Assembly: GCA_017536205.1 (NCBI GenBank)
Contig: JAFXHX010000008.1
Location: forward strand, 1 to 64,000
DNA length: 64,000 nucleotides
Source: Clostridia bacterium
GTDB taxonomy: Bacteria; Bacillota; Clostridia; Christensenellales; Borkfalkiaceae
Direction: 5' to 3'
Of this stretch, positions 44,983 through 54,927 are shown piece after piece. The stretch's first letter is position 1; every line of letters begins with the position of its first letter. The notes beneath the pieces were generated by a model. It was not told the DNA's origin. It searched no databases and saw nothing but the letters and a program-made list of their open reading frames with translations. A program made the position numbers and the translations under genes.

Positions 44983-45543
44983 ATGATGGAAAACACCCCA
45001 CTTATTAAAGAAGAAAACAAACAAAATCCACGCGAAACGATATTTTTTATTATTACGCTGTGTGTTTTCATAGTAATATTCTTGCTTACCAACGTGTTTT
45101 TTTCGGTGGTTATGGTTTCGGGTGACTCTATGCTCGACACGCTTTACGACGGCAACGTTTTAGTGGTTTCACGCCTAGTAGAGCCAAATTACGGCGACGT
45201 TATAGTTTTTGAAGGCGATAACGGCAAAATTATTAAGCGAGTTATTGCAAAAGAAGGCGATTCTATTTATTCAGACGGCACTAACGTTTACCTTAAAAAG
45301 CAGGGCGAAAGCGAGTTTACGATGCTTGAAGAAACTTACGTTAAAAGCGCAACGCTTGCATTTAACGAAGTTACCGTTCCCGAAAACGGCTATTTTGTTC
45401 TAGGCGATAATAGGGCAATTAGTAACGACAGTAGATATTTCGGCGCAGTTGATAAAGAAAGCGTTTTAGGCGTTGTAAAGCAAAGCGTTATAGATAACAC
45501 TAACGTTTACACTAAACTTTTTGGTTGGATTTTTAATTTATGA
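44983..45543 (+). CDS. lepB: signal peptidase I
   Basis: 186 residues: one N-terminal membrane helix (about 18-43), catalytic S49 in SGDSM and K85 in IIKRVIAK, and GYFVLGDNRAISNDSRYFG near the C-terminus. It cleaves secretory signal peptides on the outer face of the membrane. ATG 44983 overlaps ATG 44986 (either could be used); an upstream start at 44953 lies inside the DUF951 gene. Overlaps the next gene by 4 bp. Confidence 0.93.
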   Translation: MMENTPLIKEENKQNPRETIFFIITLCVFIVIFLLTNVFFSVVMVSGDSMLDTLYDGNVLVVSRLVEPNYGDVIVFEGDNGKIIKRVIAKEGDSIYSDGTNVYLKKQGESEFTMLEETYVKSATLAFNEVTVPENGYFVLGDNRAISNDSRYFGAVDKESVLGVVKQSVIDNTNVYTKLFGWIFNL

Positions 45544-46067
45544 ACTACCTTTACTCACTCGATTACTTAAATAAAAACGAAAAACAGTTAAAACTTTTAG
45601 TTTTAATTTATTCGATAATCATATCTTTGTTTGCAATAGGAATAGTTACAGTAATTGTAATTTACGCTAACGAACCTTTTGGAACAACGCTAAGAACACC
45701 ACTTATTTGGATTTTAATAACTCTAACTGCAGTTGCAACGATTTTTAGTTTTTTCTATTTTTCGTTAATACTAAATCCCGTAAAAAATTACGTTAAGTTT
45801 TTAAAATATACCGTTTTTGGTACAAGGTACAAGGTAGACTTAACCGTACTCGACGTTTTTTACCAACCACAAAATTACCGTGGTTTAGACTTTTATAGGC
45901 TTTTAACTTTAGAGTGGAGCGACGCTAAAAACGATTACGTTGAGCATACCGTTTTAGTTGATGCAAACGTTGTTTTAGAAGGCGTTAATAAAGGCGATAT
46001 TTTAACTTGCGAACTTGCATCTAGTTGTTTAGTAGGATATTCAAAGGGAAATTATGAAAAGAAGTGA
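45540..46067 (+). CDS. uncharacterised two-helix membrane protein
   Basis: 175 residues with two membrane helices (about 20-45 and 55-80) and a C-terminal beta-like soluble part (FGTRYKVDLTVLDVFYQPQ...VVLEGVNKGDILTCELASS). No motif I recognise. Its ATGA start overlaps signal peptidase I and its end overlaps pepF by 14 bp, so all are in one transcript. Confidence 0.6.
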   Translation: MNYLYSLDYLNKNEKQLKLLVLIYSIIISLFAIGIVTVIVIYANEPFGTTLRTPLIWILITLTAVATIFSFFYFSLILNPVKNYVKFLKYTVFGTRYKVDLTVLDVFYQPQNYRGLDFYRLLTLEWSDAKNDYVEHTVLVDANVVLEGVNKGDILTCELASSCLVGYSKGNYEKK

Positions 46068-47823
46068 AATTAAAACTGAATACACTTGGAACACCGAAGA
46101 TATACTTTCTGGAATAAGCGAGTTTAACGATAGGTTTTTAAATCTTGAAAAGCAAGTTGATTTTTCAATGTTTAAAGGCAAACTTTCAAGCCCCGACGTT
46201 ATTTTAGAGTGCTATACAAAACTTTACGACGTTTACTCTGAACTTGAAGTTTTAGCAGTTTACGCCATGATGAAGCGCGACGAAAACGGCGCAGACCCCG
46301 TTGCAAACGAATTAAACTGCAAAATTGACGACTTGTCCGTTAAGTTTAGCGCAGAAACTTCGTTTATAGACCCAGAACTTTCAACGCTAGGCAAAGATTT
46401 TCTTGAAAACTTACTTAAAGACGGGCGCTTTAACGATTACGAACTTGACATAAAGCGTTTAATAGACTTTTTGCCACACCTTTTAAGCGCCGAAACTGAA
46501 AACGTTTTATCGCTTGGTGGTAAAGTTTACGGTGGCTATCACGACGCGTTTTCTATGCTTGATAACGTCGACCTTGATTTTCCAACTATTAAAGTTGATG
46601 GTAAAAAGGTTAGGGTAACGCACGCAACGTACTCGTCGCTACTACAAAACCCCGATGAAAAGGTTAGAAAAAACGCCTTTAAATCGTATTACAAAGCGTA
46701 TTTAAAAGTGCTTAACACCATAACTGCGCTTTACCGTGGCAACGTTGATAAAAACGTGTTCTTATCTCGCGTTAGAAAGTTTAATTCATCGCTAGATAGG
46801 GCGCTTTTCGGTGAAGAAGTAGATAAATCGGTTTATAACAACTTAATAAAGCAAACTCATAAAGCGCTTCCAACGCTACATCGCTATATATCGGCTAGAA
46901 AGCAAATTATGAATAAAACTATTCATATGTACGATTTATACGTTCCATTAACCGAAAACGCCGATTTAAAACTTGATTATAACGAGGCGTTTGACCTTGT
47001 TTTAAAGGGTTTAGAGCCACTTGGAAACGATTATATTAACCTATTATTAAAGGCTAAAAACGAGCGTTGGATTGACGTTTACGAAACTGAAGGTAAGCGT
47101 AGTGGCGCTTATAGCGTTTGCGTTCATAATTTAAAGCATCCGTTCGTACTACTTAACCACACAAAAACGACGCATAGCGTGTTTACGATAGCGCACGAAC
47201 TTGGCCACGCTATTCACTCGCATTTTTCTAAAACCTATCAGCCTCGCACCAAGTCAGATTATAAAATATTCGTTGCAGAAGTAGCGTCTACAGTGAACGA
47301 AGTGCTACTTATTAAATATTTAATAGCAAACGCTAACGATAATAAAACGAAAAAATACTTCCTTTCATATTATTTAGATACCGTTAGGACAACGCTATTT
47401 AGGCAAACGATGTTTGCAGAGTTTGAAGAAAAAGCACACGCTTTAAGCGAGCAAGGTAGCCCGCTTACCAAAGAAACTTTAAACGCAATTTACCTTAAAC
47501 TTAACAAAAAATATTACGGTAAAAGCGTTGTTTCAGATAAAGAAATTGCTTACGAATGGGCTAGAATACCGCATTTTTACAGTGCGTTTTACGTTTACAA
47601 GTACGCAACGGGTATAATTATCGCTATTGCAATTGCTGAAAAAATACTTTCGGGCGAAAAAGACGCCGTTAAAAACTACTTTAAGTTCTTATCTTCAGGC
47701 GCTAGCGATAAGCCCACCGAACTTTTAAAACTTACAGGCGTTGATTTAACTTCAAACGAAGCGTTTGAGTTAGCGTTTAATTCGTTTGAAAACGCCCTTA
47801 TTGAATTTGAAAAACTAAATTAA
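46054..47823 (+). CDS. pepF: oligoendopeptidase F (M3 metallopeptidase)
   Basis: 589-residue zinc peptidase. HELGHAIHSHF is the HExxH motif (about residue 385) with the downstream zinc Glu in EVASTVNE. It digests short peptides in the cytosol. It starts with ATG overlapping the membrane gene. Confidence 0.95.
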   Translation: MKRSEIKTEYTWNTEDILSGISEFNDRFLNLEKQVDFSMFKGKLSSPDVILECYTKLYDVYSELEVLAVYAMMKRDENGADPVANELNCKIDDLSVKFSAETSFIDPELSTLGKDFLENLLKDGRFNDYELDIKRLIDFLPHLLSAETENVLSLGGKVYGGYHDAFSMLDNVDLDFPTIKVDGKKVRVTHATYSSLLQNPDEKVRKNAFKSYYKAYLKVLNTITALYRGNVDKNVFLSRVRKFNSSLDRALFGEEVDKSVYNNLIKQTHKALPTLHRYISARKQIMNKTIHMYDLYVPLTENADLKLDYNEAFDLVLKGLEPLGNDYINLLLKAKNERWIDVYETEGKRSGAYSVCVHNLKHPFVLLNHTKTTHSVFTIAHELGHAIHSHFSKTYQPRTKSDYKIFVAEVASTVNEVLLIKYLIANANDNKTKKYFLSYYLDTVRTTLFRQTMFAEFEEKAHALSEQGSPLTKETLNAIYLKLNKKYYGKSVVSDKEIAYEWARIPHFYSAFYVYKYATGIIIAIAIAEKILSGEKDAVKNYFKFLSSGASDKPTELLKLTGVDLTSNEAFELAFNSFENALIEFEKLN

Positions 47824-47833
47824 GGATAAAATT

Positions 47834-49363
47834 ATGGTAAAAGAACAAAATCAAAGCGTACCTTATTCGCTTGAAGCCGAACAAAGCGTTTTAGGCTCAA
47901 TTTTAATAGATAGAGATTTGCAGTTTGAAATCGTTGCAAAACTTAAACCCGACGATTTTTACGTTGAATCGCATAGGTTTATATTTCAAGCAATGTCAGA
48001 CCTTGTTAGTGAAGGTAAGGCAATAGACTTCGTTACCGTTATCGACGTTCTTTCAAAAACCCCTGCTTATCGTAAATCGCAAGGCGAAAAGGGCAACGAA
48101 CAACTTTTATCAAGCCTAGAAAGCAAATCAATGCTCGATAGGGTTGGTGGTATAGACTACGTTACCGAACTTTCATCAAAAACTCCGTCTGCTGCAAACT
48201 ACGAATATTATTTAAATATCGTTCTACGCGATAGCATACTTCGCAAACTTATAAGAGCATCGCAAAATATCGATAAAGATGCAAGGTCTTCGTCTAGTAG
48301 CCGTGCGTCTATTTCTTACGCAGAAAAACTCGTTTACGATATTAGCGAGAGCCAAGACACGTCGTCTTTAACCAACATTAACGACAACGTAGACGAAGTT
48401 TTAGATACCTTCCAAAAAATCCAGTCGGACAAGAACTATTTGCAAGGTTTATACACCGGTTTTACGGGGCTTGACGACCTTACTAACGGCTTACATAAAG
48501 GTAACCTTATAATTTTAGCGGCGCGCCCGTCGGTTGGTAAAACTACGCTTGCTATGAACATTGTTGAAAACGTTGCTATGCGCCACAACGCAGTTTGCGC
48601 TGTTTTTGCACTTGAAATGACAAAGCACGAACTTACCGAACGTATGATTACTTCTATCGGCGACGTAAGTAGTAAAAAGGCTAAAAAGGGTAAACTTAAC
48701 GCCGAAGACTGGCAAAAGTTTTGGGACGCCAAAAAGATTATGCAAAACTGCAAAATCTTTATTGACGACACGTCGATGACTACAGTACCCGAAATATTAA
48801 GTAAATGCAGGCGTTTAAAGAGTATGAACGGTGGAAAACTCGACCTTATTGTAGTTGACCATATTCAACTTATGAACGCGGTTAAATCTGCCGAAAACCG
48901 TCAAGCAGAAGTTACCGAGATTTCGCGTGGACTTAAAATGATAGCAAAAACGCTTGAAGTTCCCGTTATTGCGCTTTCACAACTTAGCCGTGACTCTGAA
49001 AAGGGTAAAAGAAAACCACAACTTGCCGATTTAAGAGAATCGGGCGCAATCGAACAAGACGCAGACGTTGTTATGTTTATTCATAGGCCTGACCGTGTTG
49101 CTAATGAAAAAACTGAAGAAGCTCAACCACAGTCTAGGGTAGAAGCCGAAATTATAGTTGCTAAAAACCGTTCGGGTGAGTGCAACTCGTTTAAACTTTT
49201 ATTTAAGGGTGAGCAAAGTAAGTTTGTTAATATTGCGTTTAACCCCGTTGAAATGCCTGCGTATATGAACAAACAAGCACCCGACGAACCCGTTGACGAC
49301 GGTTACGACCCAAGCGTTCCCGTTGGCGAACCGCCTATGGAAGACGAGGACCCGCTTTACTAA
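47834..49363 (+). CDS. dnaB: replicative DNA helicase DnaB
   Basis: 509 residues, the fork helicase that the DnaD/DnaI pair in this window would load. N-terminal dimer domain (SLEAEQSVLGSILID), P-loop AARPSVGKTTLA, VVDHIQLM, ALSQLSRDSE, and DLRESGAIEQDADVVMFI. About 50-60 residues longer than usual: an insert around residue 75-100 (KSQGEKGNEQLLSSLESK) and an acidic Pro-rich tail. No intein splice motifs are visible. Confidence 0.95.
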   Translation: MVKEQNQSVPYSLEAEQSVLGSILIDRDLQFEIVAKLKPDDFYVESHRFIFQAMSDLVSEGKAIDFVTVIDVLSKTPAYRKSQGEKGNEQLLSSLESKSMLDRVGGIDYVTELSSKTPSAANYEYYLNIVLRDSILRKLIRASQNIDKDARSSSSSRASISYAEKLVYDISESQDTSSLTNINDNVDEVLDTFQKIQSDKNYLQGLYTGFTGLDDLTNGLHKGNLIILAARPSVGKTTLAMNIVENVAMRHNAVCAVFALEMTKHELTERMITSIGDVSSKKAKKGKLNAEDWQKFWDAKKIMQNCKIFIDDTSMTTVPEILSKCRRLKSMNGGKLDLIVVDHIQLMNAVKSAENRQAEVTEISRGLKMIAKTLEVPVIALSQLSRDSEKGKRKPQLADLRESGAIEQDADVVMFIHRPDRVANEKTEEAQPQSRVEAEIIVAKNRSGECNSFKLLFKGEQSKFVNIAFNPVEMPAYMNKQAPDEPVDDGYDPSVPVGEPPMEDEDPLY

Positions 49364-50373
49364 TGAATACCACAGTTTCAAAAATCACTAATAACTCGCT
49401 TGAAATCGCTAAAAAACTAATTGAAAACGAAGAACTCGTTGCTTTTCCAACCGAAACGGTTTACGGTTTAGGTGGGCTTGCAACTAGCGATAACGCAGTT
49501 CAAAAAATATTTACTGCAAAGGGCAGACCAAGCGATAATCCACTTATAGTTCACGTTCATAGTGGTTACGATTTAACTAAACTCGTTAGCGTTGAGCACC
49601 CTTACGTTTACGACCTTTTAAAAGCGTTTACACCAGGACCTTTAACACTTGTGTTAAAGAGTAAAGGCGTAGTTTCAAAATACGTTTCTTGTGGGCTTGA
49701 TACGCTTGCAATTAGAATACCATCGCACGAAGGTTGTCAAAAGTTTTTAAAAACGGTTAATTTGCCTATTGCGGCGCCTTCTGCAAACGTTTCAAAGCAC
49801 ACTAGCCCAGTAACGAGTGAACACGTTTATGCCGATTTAAACGGAAAATTAAGCCTTATTCTAGACGGGGGAAAGTGTATAGGTGGTATCGAATCAACCG
49901 TTTTAGACGTTACGAGTGAAACGCCACTAATTCTTCGTTCAGGTTTAATAACAAGAGATATGATTATTTCTGTTGTGGGAAAATGTGAATATGCCGATAA
50001 GCCCGTTGGAGATAAAGTTCGTTCACCGGGTATGAAATACACGCATTACACCCCTAAATGCGATACCGTTTTATTTAGTAGAAGCGAACTTGATTTAGCG
50101 CAAAAAGCATATGATAATTACCTTTCGTTAGGTAAAACGCCGTATTTTATGTGCGATAATATAGTTTCGCAAAAATTAAACGGCAACAAGTTATTACTTG
50201 GTACTACGGCAGAAGAAATTGCATCGAACTTATACTATAAACTACTAGAAGGGGAAAAGGTTGCCGACGTTATTATTGCAGTTAAAATACAAACGGGCAG
50301 TGAGATTGACGTTGGCGTTATGAATAGACTTGAAAAGGCTTGCAAGCCTTATAAAAAAGAAGGTGAATTATGA
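49363..50373 (+). CDS. threonylcarbamoyl-AMP synthase (Sua5/YwlC type)
   Basis: 336 residues: an N-terminal YrdC-like domain (FPTETVYGLGG, KGRPSDNPLIVHV, RIPSH, APSANVSKHTSP) and a C-terminal Sua5 domain (SPGMKYTHYTP...). Uses threonine, bicarbonate and ATP to make the t6A37 precursor in tRNA. Starts at the dnaB stop (TAATG) and overlaps rpiB by 4 bp. MtaB in this window acts on the same tRNA position. Confidence 0.93.
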   Translation: MNTTVSKITNNSLEIAKKLIENEELVAFPTETVYGLGGLATSDNAVQKIFTAKGRPSDNPLIVHVHSGYDLTKLVSVEHPYVYDLLKAFTPGPLTLVLKSKGVVSKYVSCGLDTLAIRIPSHEGCQKFLKTVNLPIAAPSANVSKHTSPVTSEHVYADLNGKLSLILDGGKCIGGIESTVLDVTSETPLILRSGLITRDMIISVVGKCEYADKPVGDKVRSPGMKYTHYTPKCDTVLFSRSELDLAQKAYDNYLSLGKTPYFMCDNIVSQKLNGNKLLLGTTAEEIASNLYYKLLEGEKVADVIIAVKIQTGSEIDVGVMNRLEKACKPYKKEGEL

Positions 50374-50819
50374 AAATAGCATTTGGTTGTGACCACGGCG
50401 GTTTTATCGCAAAGCAAAAACTATTTGAATACTTTGAAAGTAAAGGTTTTGAAGTGACCGACTACGGTTGTTTTGATGAAAACTCGGTTGACTATCCCGA
50501 TATAGCGTACCCCGTTTGCAAAGACGTTCAAGCGGGTGACTCTACTTTTGGCGTTTTAGTATGTGGAACGGGTATAGGTATGAGCATTGTTGCAAACAAG
50601 ATAAAAGGCGTTCGTTGCGCTCACGTTACCGACGAGTTTTCTGCCGAAATGACTAGGCGCCACAACGATACTAACGTTATTGCGCTTGGTGGTAGAATAT
50701 CTACCGTTGAAGAAATAGTTAAGTACGTTGATATTTTCTTAAATACTCCGTTTGAAGGCGGAAGGCATTTAAATAGAGTCAACAAAATTAAAATAGTAGA
50801 AGAAGAAAACTTTAACTAA
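50370..50819 (+). CDS. rpiB: ribose-5-phosphate isomerase B
   Basis: 149 residues. FGCDHGGFIAKQ at the start, LVCGTGIGMSIVANK with the active Cys, and RRHNDTNVIALGGR near the end are the RpiB signature. Interconverts ribose-5-phosphate and ribulose-5-phosphate. Overlaps the preceding gene by 4 bp. Confidence 0.95.
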   Translation: MKIAFGCDHGGFIAKQKLFEYFESKGFEVTDYGCFDENSVDYPDIAYPVCKDVQAGDSTFGVLVCGTGIGMSIVANKIKGVRCAHVTDEFSAEMTRRHNDTNVIALGGRISTVEEIVKYVDIFLNTPFEGGRHLNRVNKIKIVEEENFN

Positions 50820-50835
50820 ACCTTTTGGAGGGAAT

Positions 50836-51705
50836 ATGAATAAAGTAAAAAAAGCCGTTATACCCGTTGCGGGCTATGGCACGAGGTTTTTACCTTATAC
50901 AAAAGCGGTTCCCAAAGCGATGTTACCCATACTTAATAAACCCGCTATTCAAATTATTTTAGACGAAGTAGTTAAGAGTGGCATTACCGACGTAATGTTC
51001 GTTGTCGGCTATAAAAACGCCGTTATTAAAGACCATTTTAGCCCGTCTAAAGAACTTGACGAAGTTTTACTCGAAAAGGGTAAAACAGAGTTTTATAACG
51101 CCGTAAAATACCCCGAAACTATGGCAAATATAACGTTTGCATATCAAGAAGAGTTAACGGGAACTGCAATAGCAATAGAAGTTGCAAAAGAATTCGTTGG
51201 TAACGAGCCTTTTGCCGTGCTTTTTGGCGACGACGTTATGTTTAACGAAAATAAGCCAGTAATAGGTCAACTTATAAGCGTTTTTGAAAAAACGGGCAAA
51301 ACCGTTATAGGTTGTAAGCACGTTTCTCGTGAAGACGTTACTAAATACGCATCGGTTGAATATTCAAGCGTAGAAGGTAGCGTTTATAGCGTAACTAAAA
51401 TAACCGAAAAACCCAAACTTGAAAACGTTAAAAGCACGTTATCGCCACTTGGAAGATACGTCGTTACGCCCGATGCCTTTTCTATAATAGAAACGCTCAA
51501 GCCAAGCGTAAACGGTGAATATCAGTTTACCGACGTTTTAGACGTTTTATCTAGAAAGGGTGGAGTTACTGCGTTAGAGTTTGAAGGAATTCGTTACGAT
51601 ATGGGCTCTAGGCTTGGTTATTTAAAGGCAAATATTGAATTCGGTCTTCGCGACCCCGAACTTAAAGAAGAACTTTTATCTTACATAAAATCATTAAACG
51701 TTTAA
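50836..51705 (+). CDS. galU: UTP-glucose-1-phosphate uridylyltransferase
   Basis: 289 residues. PVAGYGTRFLPYTKAVPKAMLPI is the nucleotide-binding signature (shown in outline), with EELTGTAIAIEVAK, VLFGDD and KITEKPK. Makes UDP-glucose for cell-envelope sugars and for the galactose route. TTTGGAGGG precedes ATG 50836. Confidence 0.95.
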   Translation: MNKVKKAVIPVAGYGTRFLPYTKAVPKAMLPILNKPAIQIILDEVVKSGITDVMFVVGYKNAVIKDHFSPSKELDEVLLEKGKTEFYNAVKYPETMANITFAYQEELTGTAIAIEVAKEFVGNEPFAVLFGDDVMFNENKPVIGQLISVFEKTGKTVIGCKHVSREDVTKYASVEYSSVEGSVYSVTKITEKPKLENVKSTLSPLGRYVVTPDAFSIIETLKPSVNGEYQFTDVLDVLSRKGGVTALEFEGIRYDMGSRLGYLKANIEFGLRDPELKEELLSYIKSLNV

Positions 51706-51708
51706 TTT

Positions 51709-54120
51709 ATGGCAAACTACACTAAAGGATTTACGCTAGTTATAAATAACGCCGACGAACTTAAAAACAAGTTCGGCGTTTCGTATATAAGTACAGAACT
51801 CGTTTTGTACTCCGTTTTGCTTACTCCAAAATGCGAGGCGTGTACATACCTTAACGCTTTCGGCGCTACTAAAGATAACGTTTATCCTTATTTAAGAAAA
51901 AACCTTAAACAGCGCAACGTTTTAGGCTTAACGCCGAAAATGAAAGTTGCAATTAACGAAGCAAGGGCAATTTCTAACGCTCACGGCTTAACTTTCGTTT
52001 CAACCGAGCATTTGGTTTTAGGCATTATTCGCGTTGAAGATAGCAAGGCAACTAGCATTTTAAGAAGTTTAGGCGTTGACCTTAATTCACTTTATTCTAA
52101 ACTTATAGAAAAATCAAAATTAGCAAACCAAAGCGATAGCGAAACTACTCAAACTCAAACGCTAGAAAAACCCGAAAATAAGCCCGTAAGGCAAATTGTA
52201 ACGCCACTTGAAGGTTTAGGTTTTGACTTAACTTTAAGGGCTAAAAACGGTGAAATTGACCCCGTTATAGGTAGAACTGAAGAAATTGCAAGGGTTATTC
52301 AAACTCTTTCTAGAAAAACCAAAAATAGCCCCGTTTTAGTAGGTGAGGCAGGTGTTGGTAAAACTGCGGTAGTCGAGGGTTTGGCGCAAAAAATCGCAAG
52401 TGGCGAAGCGCCCGAGTTTTTAAGAGATAAAATAGTTTTCTCGCTTGATATTGCAAGTGCGCTTTCAGGCACTAGATACCGTGGTGATTTTGAAGAAAGG
52501 CTTAAAAAGGTTACCGATTACGCCGTTAAAAATAAAAACGTAATTTTCTTTATTGACGAAATACATAACATAGTTGGCGCAGGTAGCACGCAAGACGGTA
52601 ATTTAGACGTAGCCGAACTATTAAAACCACTTCTTGCTCGTGGCGAAATATCACTAATAGGTGCAACTACGAGCGCTGAATATACTCGCTTTATAGAAAA
52701 AGACCCTGCGCTTGAAAGGCGTTTTCAACCCATAACCGTTAGCGAGCCTTCAATTGAAGATAGTATCAAAATATTGCAAGGCATTAAAACTGCTTACGAA
52801 GCGCACCATAAAGTTTTAATTACTAACGAAGCGATAGAAACTGCCGTTAAACTTTCGGCTAGGTATATTCAAGATAGGTTTTTACCCGATAAGGCTATTG
52901 ACCTTATTGATGAAACGGCATCTAAAAAGCACGTTGAAATTACTTCAACTCCACAAATTATTATCGACCTTGAAAATAAAATTAAAAGTTTAACTGCAGA
53001 GCGTGACTACGCTATGTCTAAAAAGGACCTTGACACTGCTAGGGATGCTGATAGACAAATTGCCGAGGCAACTGAGAAAATTAACAAGGAAAAATACAAA
53101 CACTATAAAAAACGCAGTGAAAGTGACGGGGCAGTTACCGCCACCGACGTTAAAAAACTTATAAGTTCTTGGACTAAAATACCCGTAACCGATTTATCTA
53201 GCGACGACAAGGCAAAACTAATGTCGCTTGAAGATGAACTTTATAAAAGGGTAATAGGTCAGTCGCAGGCAATAGAAAGCGTTGCTCGTGCAGTAAGGCG
53301 TTCAAGGGCAAACGTTAACGACCCCGATAAACCTATCGGCTCGTTCTTGTTCGTTGGTCCTACGGGCGTTGGTAAAACCGAACTAGCAAAAGCGCTTGCA
53401 GAATGTGTGTTTGGAGATAAAAACTCGCTTATTCGCTTTGATATGAGCGAATATCAAGATAAAACTTCTATAAATAAACTTATAGGTTCTGCGCCCGGTT
53501 ACGTTGGTTACGAGCAAGAAGGTTTACTTGTTGATAAAGTAAGAAAAAATCCGTATTCTGTAGTACTGTTTGACGAAATTGAAAAAGCCTCACCCGAGAT
53601 TTACGATATTTTACTTCAAGTTATGGGCGAAGGTAGGCTTACCGACAATAAAGGTAGGTTAGTAAGTTTTAAAAACGCCATTATTATTTTAACTTCTAAC
53701 ACTGGTTATTCACAATCTTACAAAAAAACGGTTGGTTTTGGTGGTGGAAATGAAGATTTAAGCGTTGACGACGCTTTAAAGTCAACTTTTAAACCAGAGT
53801 TTTTAAACAGACTTGACGAAATAGTTAACTTTAACCGTCTTACTGAAAACGACTGCTACGACGTTGCCGATATTTTAATTAACGTTTTAATAGCGAGAGT
53901 TAACTCGCAAGGCTATAAATTATTTGTTGAAAACTCTGCGATGGACGTTATCGTTAACAAAGGGTACTCGCACGCGTACGGCGCGCGCAATATTAAAAGA
54001 GTTATAGCAACCGAAGTTGAAGATTTGCTTTCCGACGCTATAATTTCAGGTGAAATAACCCCAGGTGATACCGTTACTGTTTACGCTAAAAACGGTGTAG
54101 TTACTTACAAGAAGGATTAA
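51709..54120 (+). CDS. clpC: ATP-dependent Clp protease ATP-binding subunit, ClpC type
   Basis: 803 residues. N-terminal Clp_N repeats, first AAA+ domain with Walker [10 protein letters not shown], a central UVR-type coiled region (about 405-440) and a second AAA+ domain with Walker [10 protein letters not shown]. The proteolytic partner ClpP is not in the window. No ctsR or mcsAB precedes it, unlike many Firmicutes. No clear Shine-Dalgarno; ATG begins 3 nt after the galU stop, so coupling is likely. Confidence 0.92.
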   Translation: MANYTKGFTLVINNADELKNKFGVSYISTELVLYSVLLTPKCEACTYLNAFGATKDNVYPYLRKNLKQRNVLGLTPKMKVAINEARAISNAHGLTFVSTEHLVLGIIRVEDSKATSILRSLGVDLNSLYSKLIEKSKLANQSDSETTQTQTLEKPENKPVRQIVTPLEGLGFDLTLRAKNGEIDPVIGRTEEIARVIQTLSRKTKNSPVLVGEAGVGKTAVVEGLAQKIASGEAPEFLRDKIVFSLDIASALSGTRYRGDFEERLKKVTDYAVKNKNVIFFIDEIHNIVGAGSTQDGNLDVAELLKPLLARGEISLIGATTSAEYTRFIEKDPALERRFQPITVSEPSIEDSIKILQGIKTAYEAHHKVLITNEAIETAVKLSARYIQDRFLPDKAIDLIDETASKKHVEITSTPQIIIDLENKIKSLTAERDYAMSKKDLDTARDADRQIAEATEKINKEKYKHYKKRSESDGAVTATDVKKLISSWTKIPVTDLSSDDKAKLMSLEDELYKRVIGQSQAIESVARAVRRSRANVNDPDKPIGSFLFVGPTGVGKTELAKALAECVFGDKNSLIRFDMSEYQDKTSINKLIGSAPGYVGYEQEGLLVDKVRKNPYSVVLFDEIEKASPEIYDILLQVMGEGRLTDNKGRLVSFKNAIIILTSNTGYSQSYKKTVGFGGGNEDLSVDDALKSTFKPEFLNRLDEIVNFNRLTENDCYDVADILINVLIARVNSQGYKLFVENSAMDVIVNKGYSHAYGARNIKRVIATEVEDLLSDAIISGEITPGDTVTVYAKNGVVTYKKD

Positions 54121-54121
54121 C

Positions 54122-54913
54122 ATGGAAATAGGAATATCAACTGCATCGCTTTTTAAGCGTCAATATAATGAAGACGCGCTTATTACTCTAAATGAATTAG
54201 ACGCGCGCGTGTGCGAAGTGTTTTTAGGAACGTACCAAGAATATACCGATGATTTTGCTAAACTTCTTAAAGAAAGTAAGGGAAACCTAAACGTTCACTC
54301 TATACATACTTTAAACACTCACTTTGAGCCACAACTTTTCGGTGCAAATCCACGCGCCGTTGACGATGCTTATAAAATATTTGGAAACTGCTTAAATACT
54401 GCTAAACTTTTAGGCGCAAAATGCTATACCTTACACGGAATTGCAAGGTTTAAGCGCAACGTTTTATATAACGATTACGAAAAAATAGGCAAGCAAATGC
54501 TTAAAGCAAAAGATTTTGCTAAAACTTTTGGCGTTGAACTTTGCCTTGAAAACGTAGAGTGGGCATATTATAATCACGTTGGTTTTTATACCGAAATAGT
54601 TAAGTATTGTCCCGACCTTAAAACGTGTTTAGACGTTAAGCAGGCAAGAATATCGGGCGATAGTTATAAAGATTATATAAAGGAAATGGGCTCGTCAATT
54701 CAAACCGTGCATCTTTCCGACGTTACAGAGAGCGGTGCAATTTGTTTGCCAGGCAAAGGTACTTTTAACTTTGAAGAGTTATTTAAACGCCTTAAAGACG
54801 TTAATTTTAAAGGCAATATGCTCATAGAAGTTTACACAAACGATTATGGCGAAATAGTTGAACTTAAAGAAAGCGTTGACTATCTTCGTAATTTAAAAGA
54901 AAAAATATTTTAA
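54122..54913 (+). CDS. sugar phosphate isomerase/epimerase-like TIM-barrel protein
   Basis: 263 residues in the AP-endonuclease-2/xylose isomerase-like fold. LCLENVEW, LDVKQARISGDS, TVHLSDV and MLIEVYTNDYG place metal-binding Glu, Asp and His residues as in the fold. The substrate is unknown; a sugar isomerase or epimerase is the usual guess. AAGGATTAAC spans the clpC end before ATG 54122. Precedes pgi by 14 bp. Confidence 0.75.
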   Translation: MEIGISTASLFKRQYNEDALITLNELDARVCEVFLGTYQEYTDDFAKLLKESKGNLNVHSIHTLNTHFEPQLFGANPRAVDDAYKIFGNCLNTAKLLGAKCYTLHGIARFKRNVLYNDYEKIGKQMLKAKDFAKTFGVELCLENVEWAYYNHVGFYTEIVKYCPDLKTCLDVKQARISGDSYKDYIKEMGSSIQTVHLSDVTESGAICLPGKGTFNFEELFKRLKDVNFKGNMLIEVYTNDYGEIVELKESVDYLRNLKEKIF

Positions 54914-54927
54914 AATAAGGAGTTATT

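Noticed and set aside
47834..49363. An intein in the over-long DnaB
   Set aside because: The extra length is a short insert and a tail; the P-loop and other motifs are uninterrupted and no splice-junction motifs were seen.
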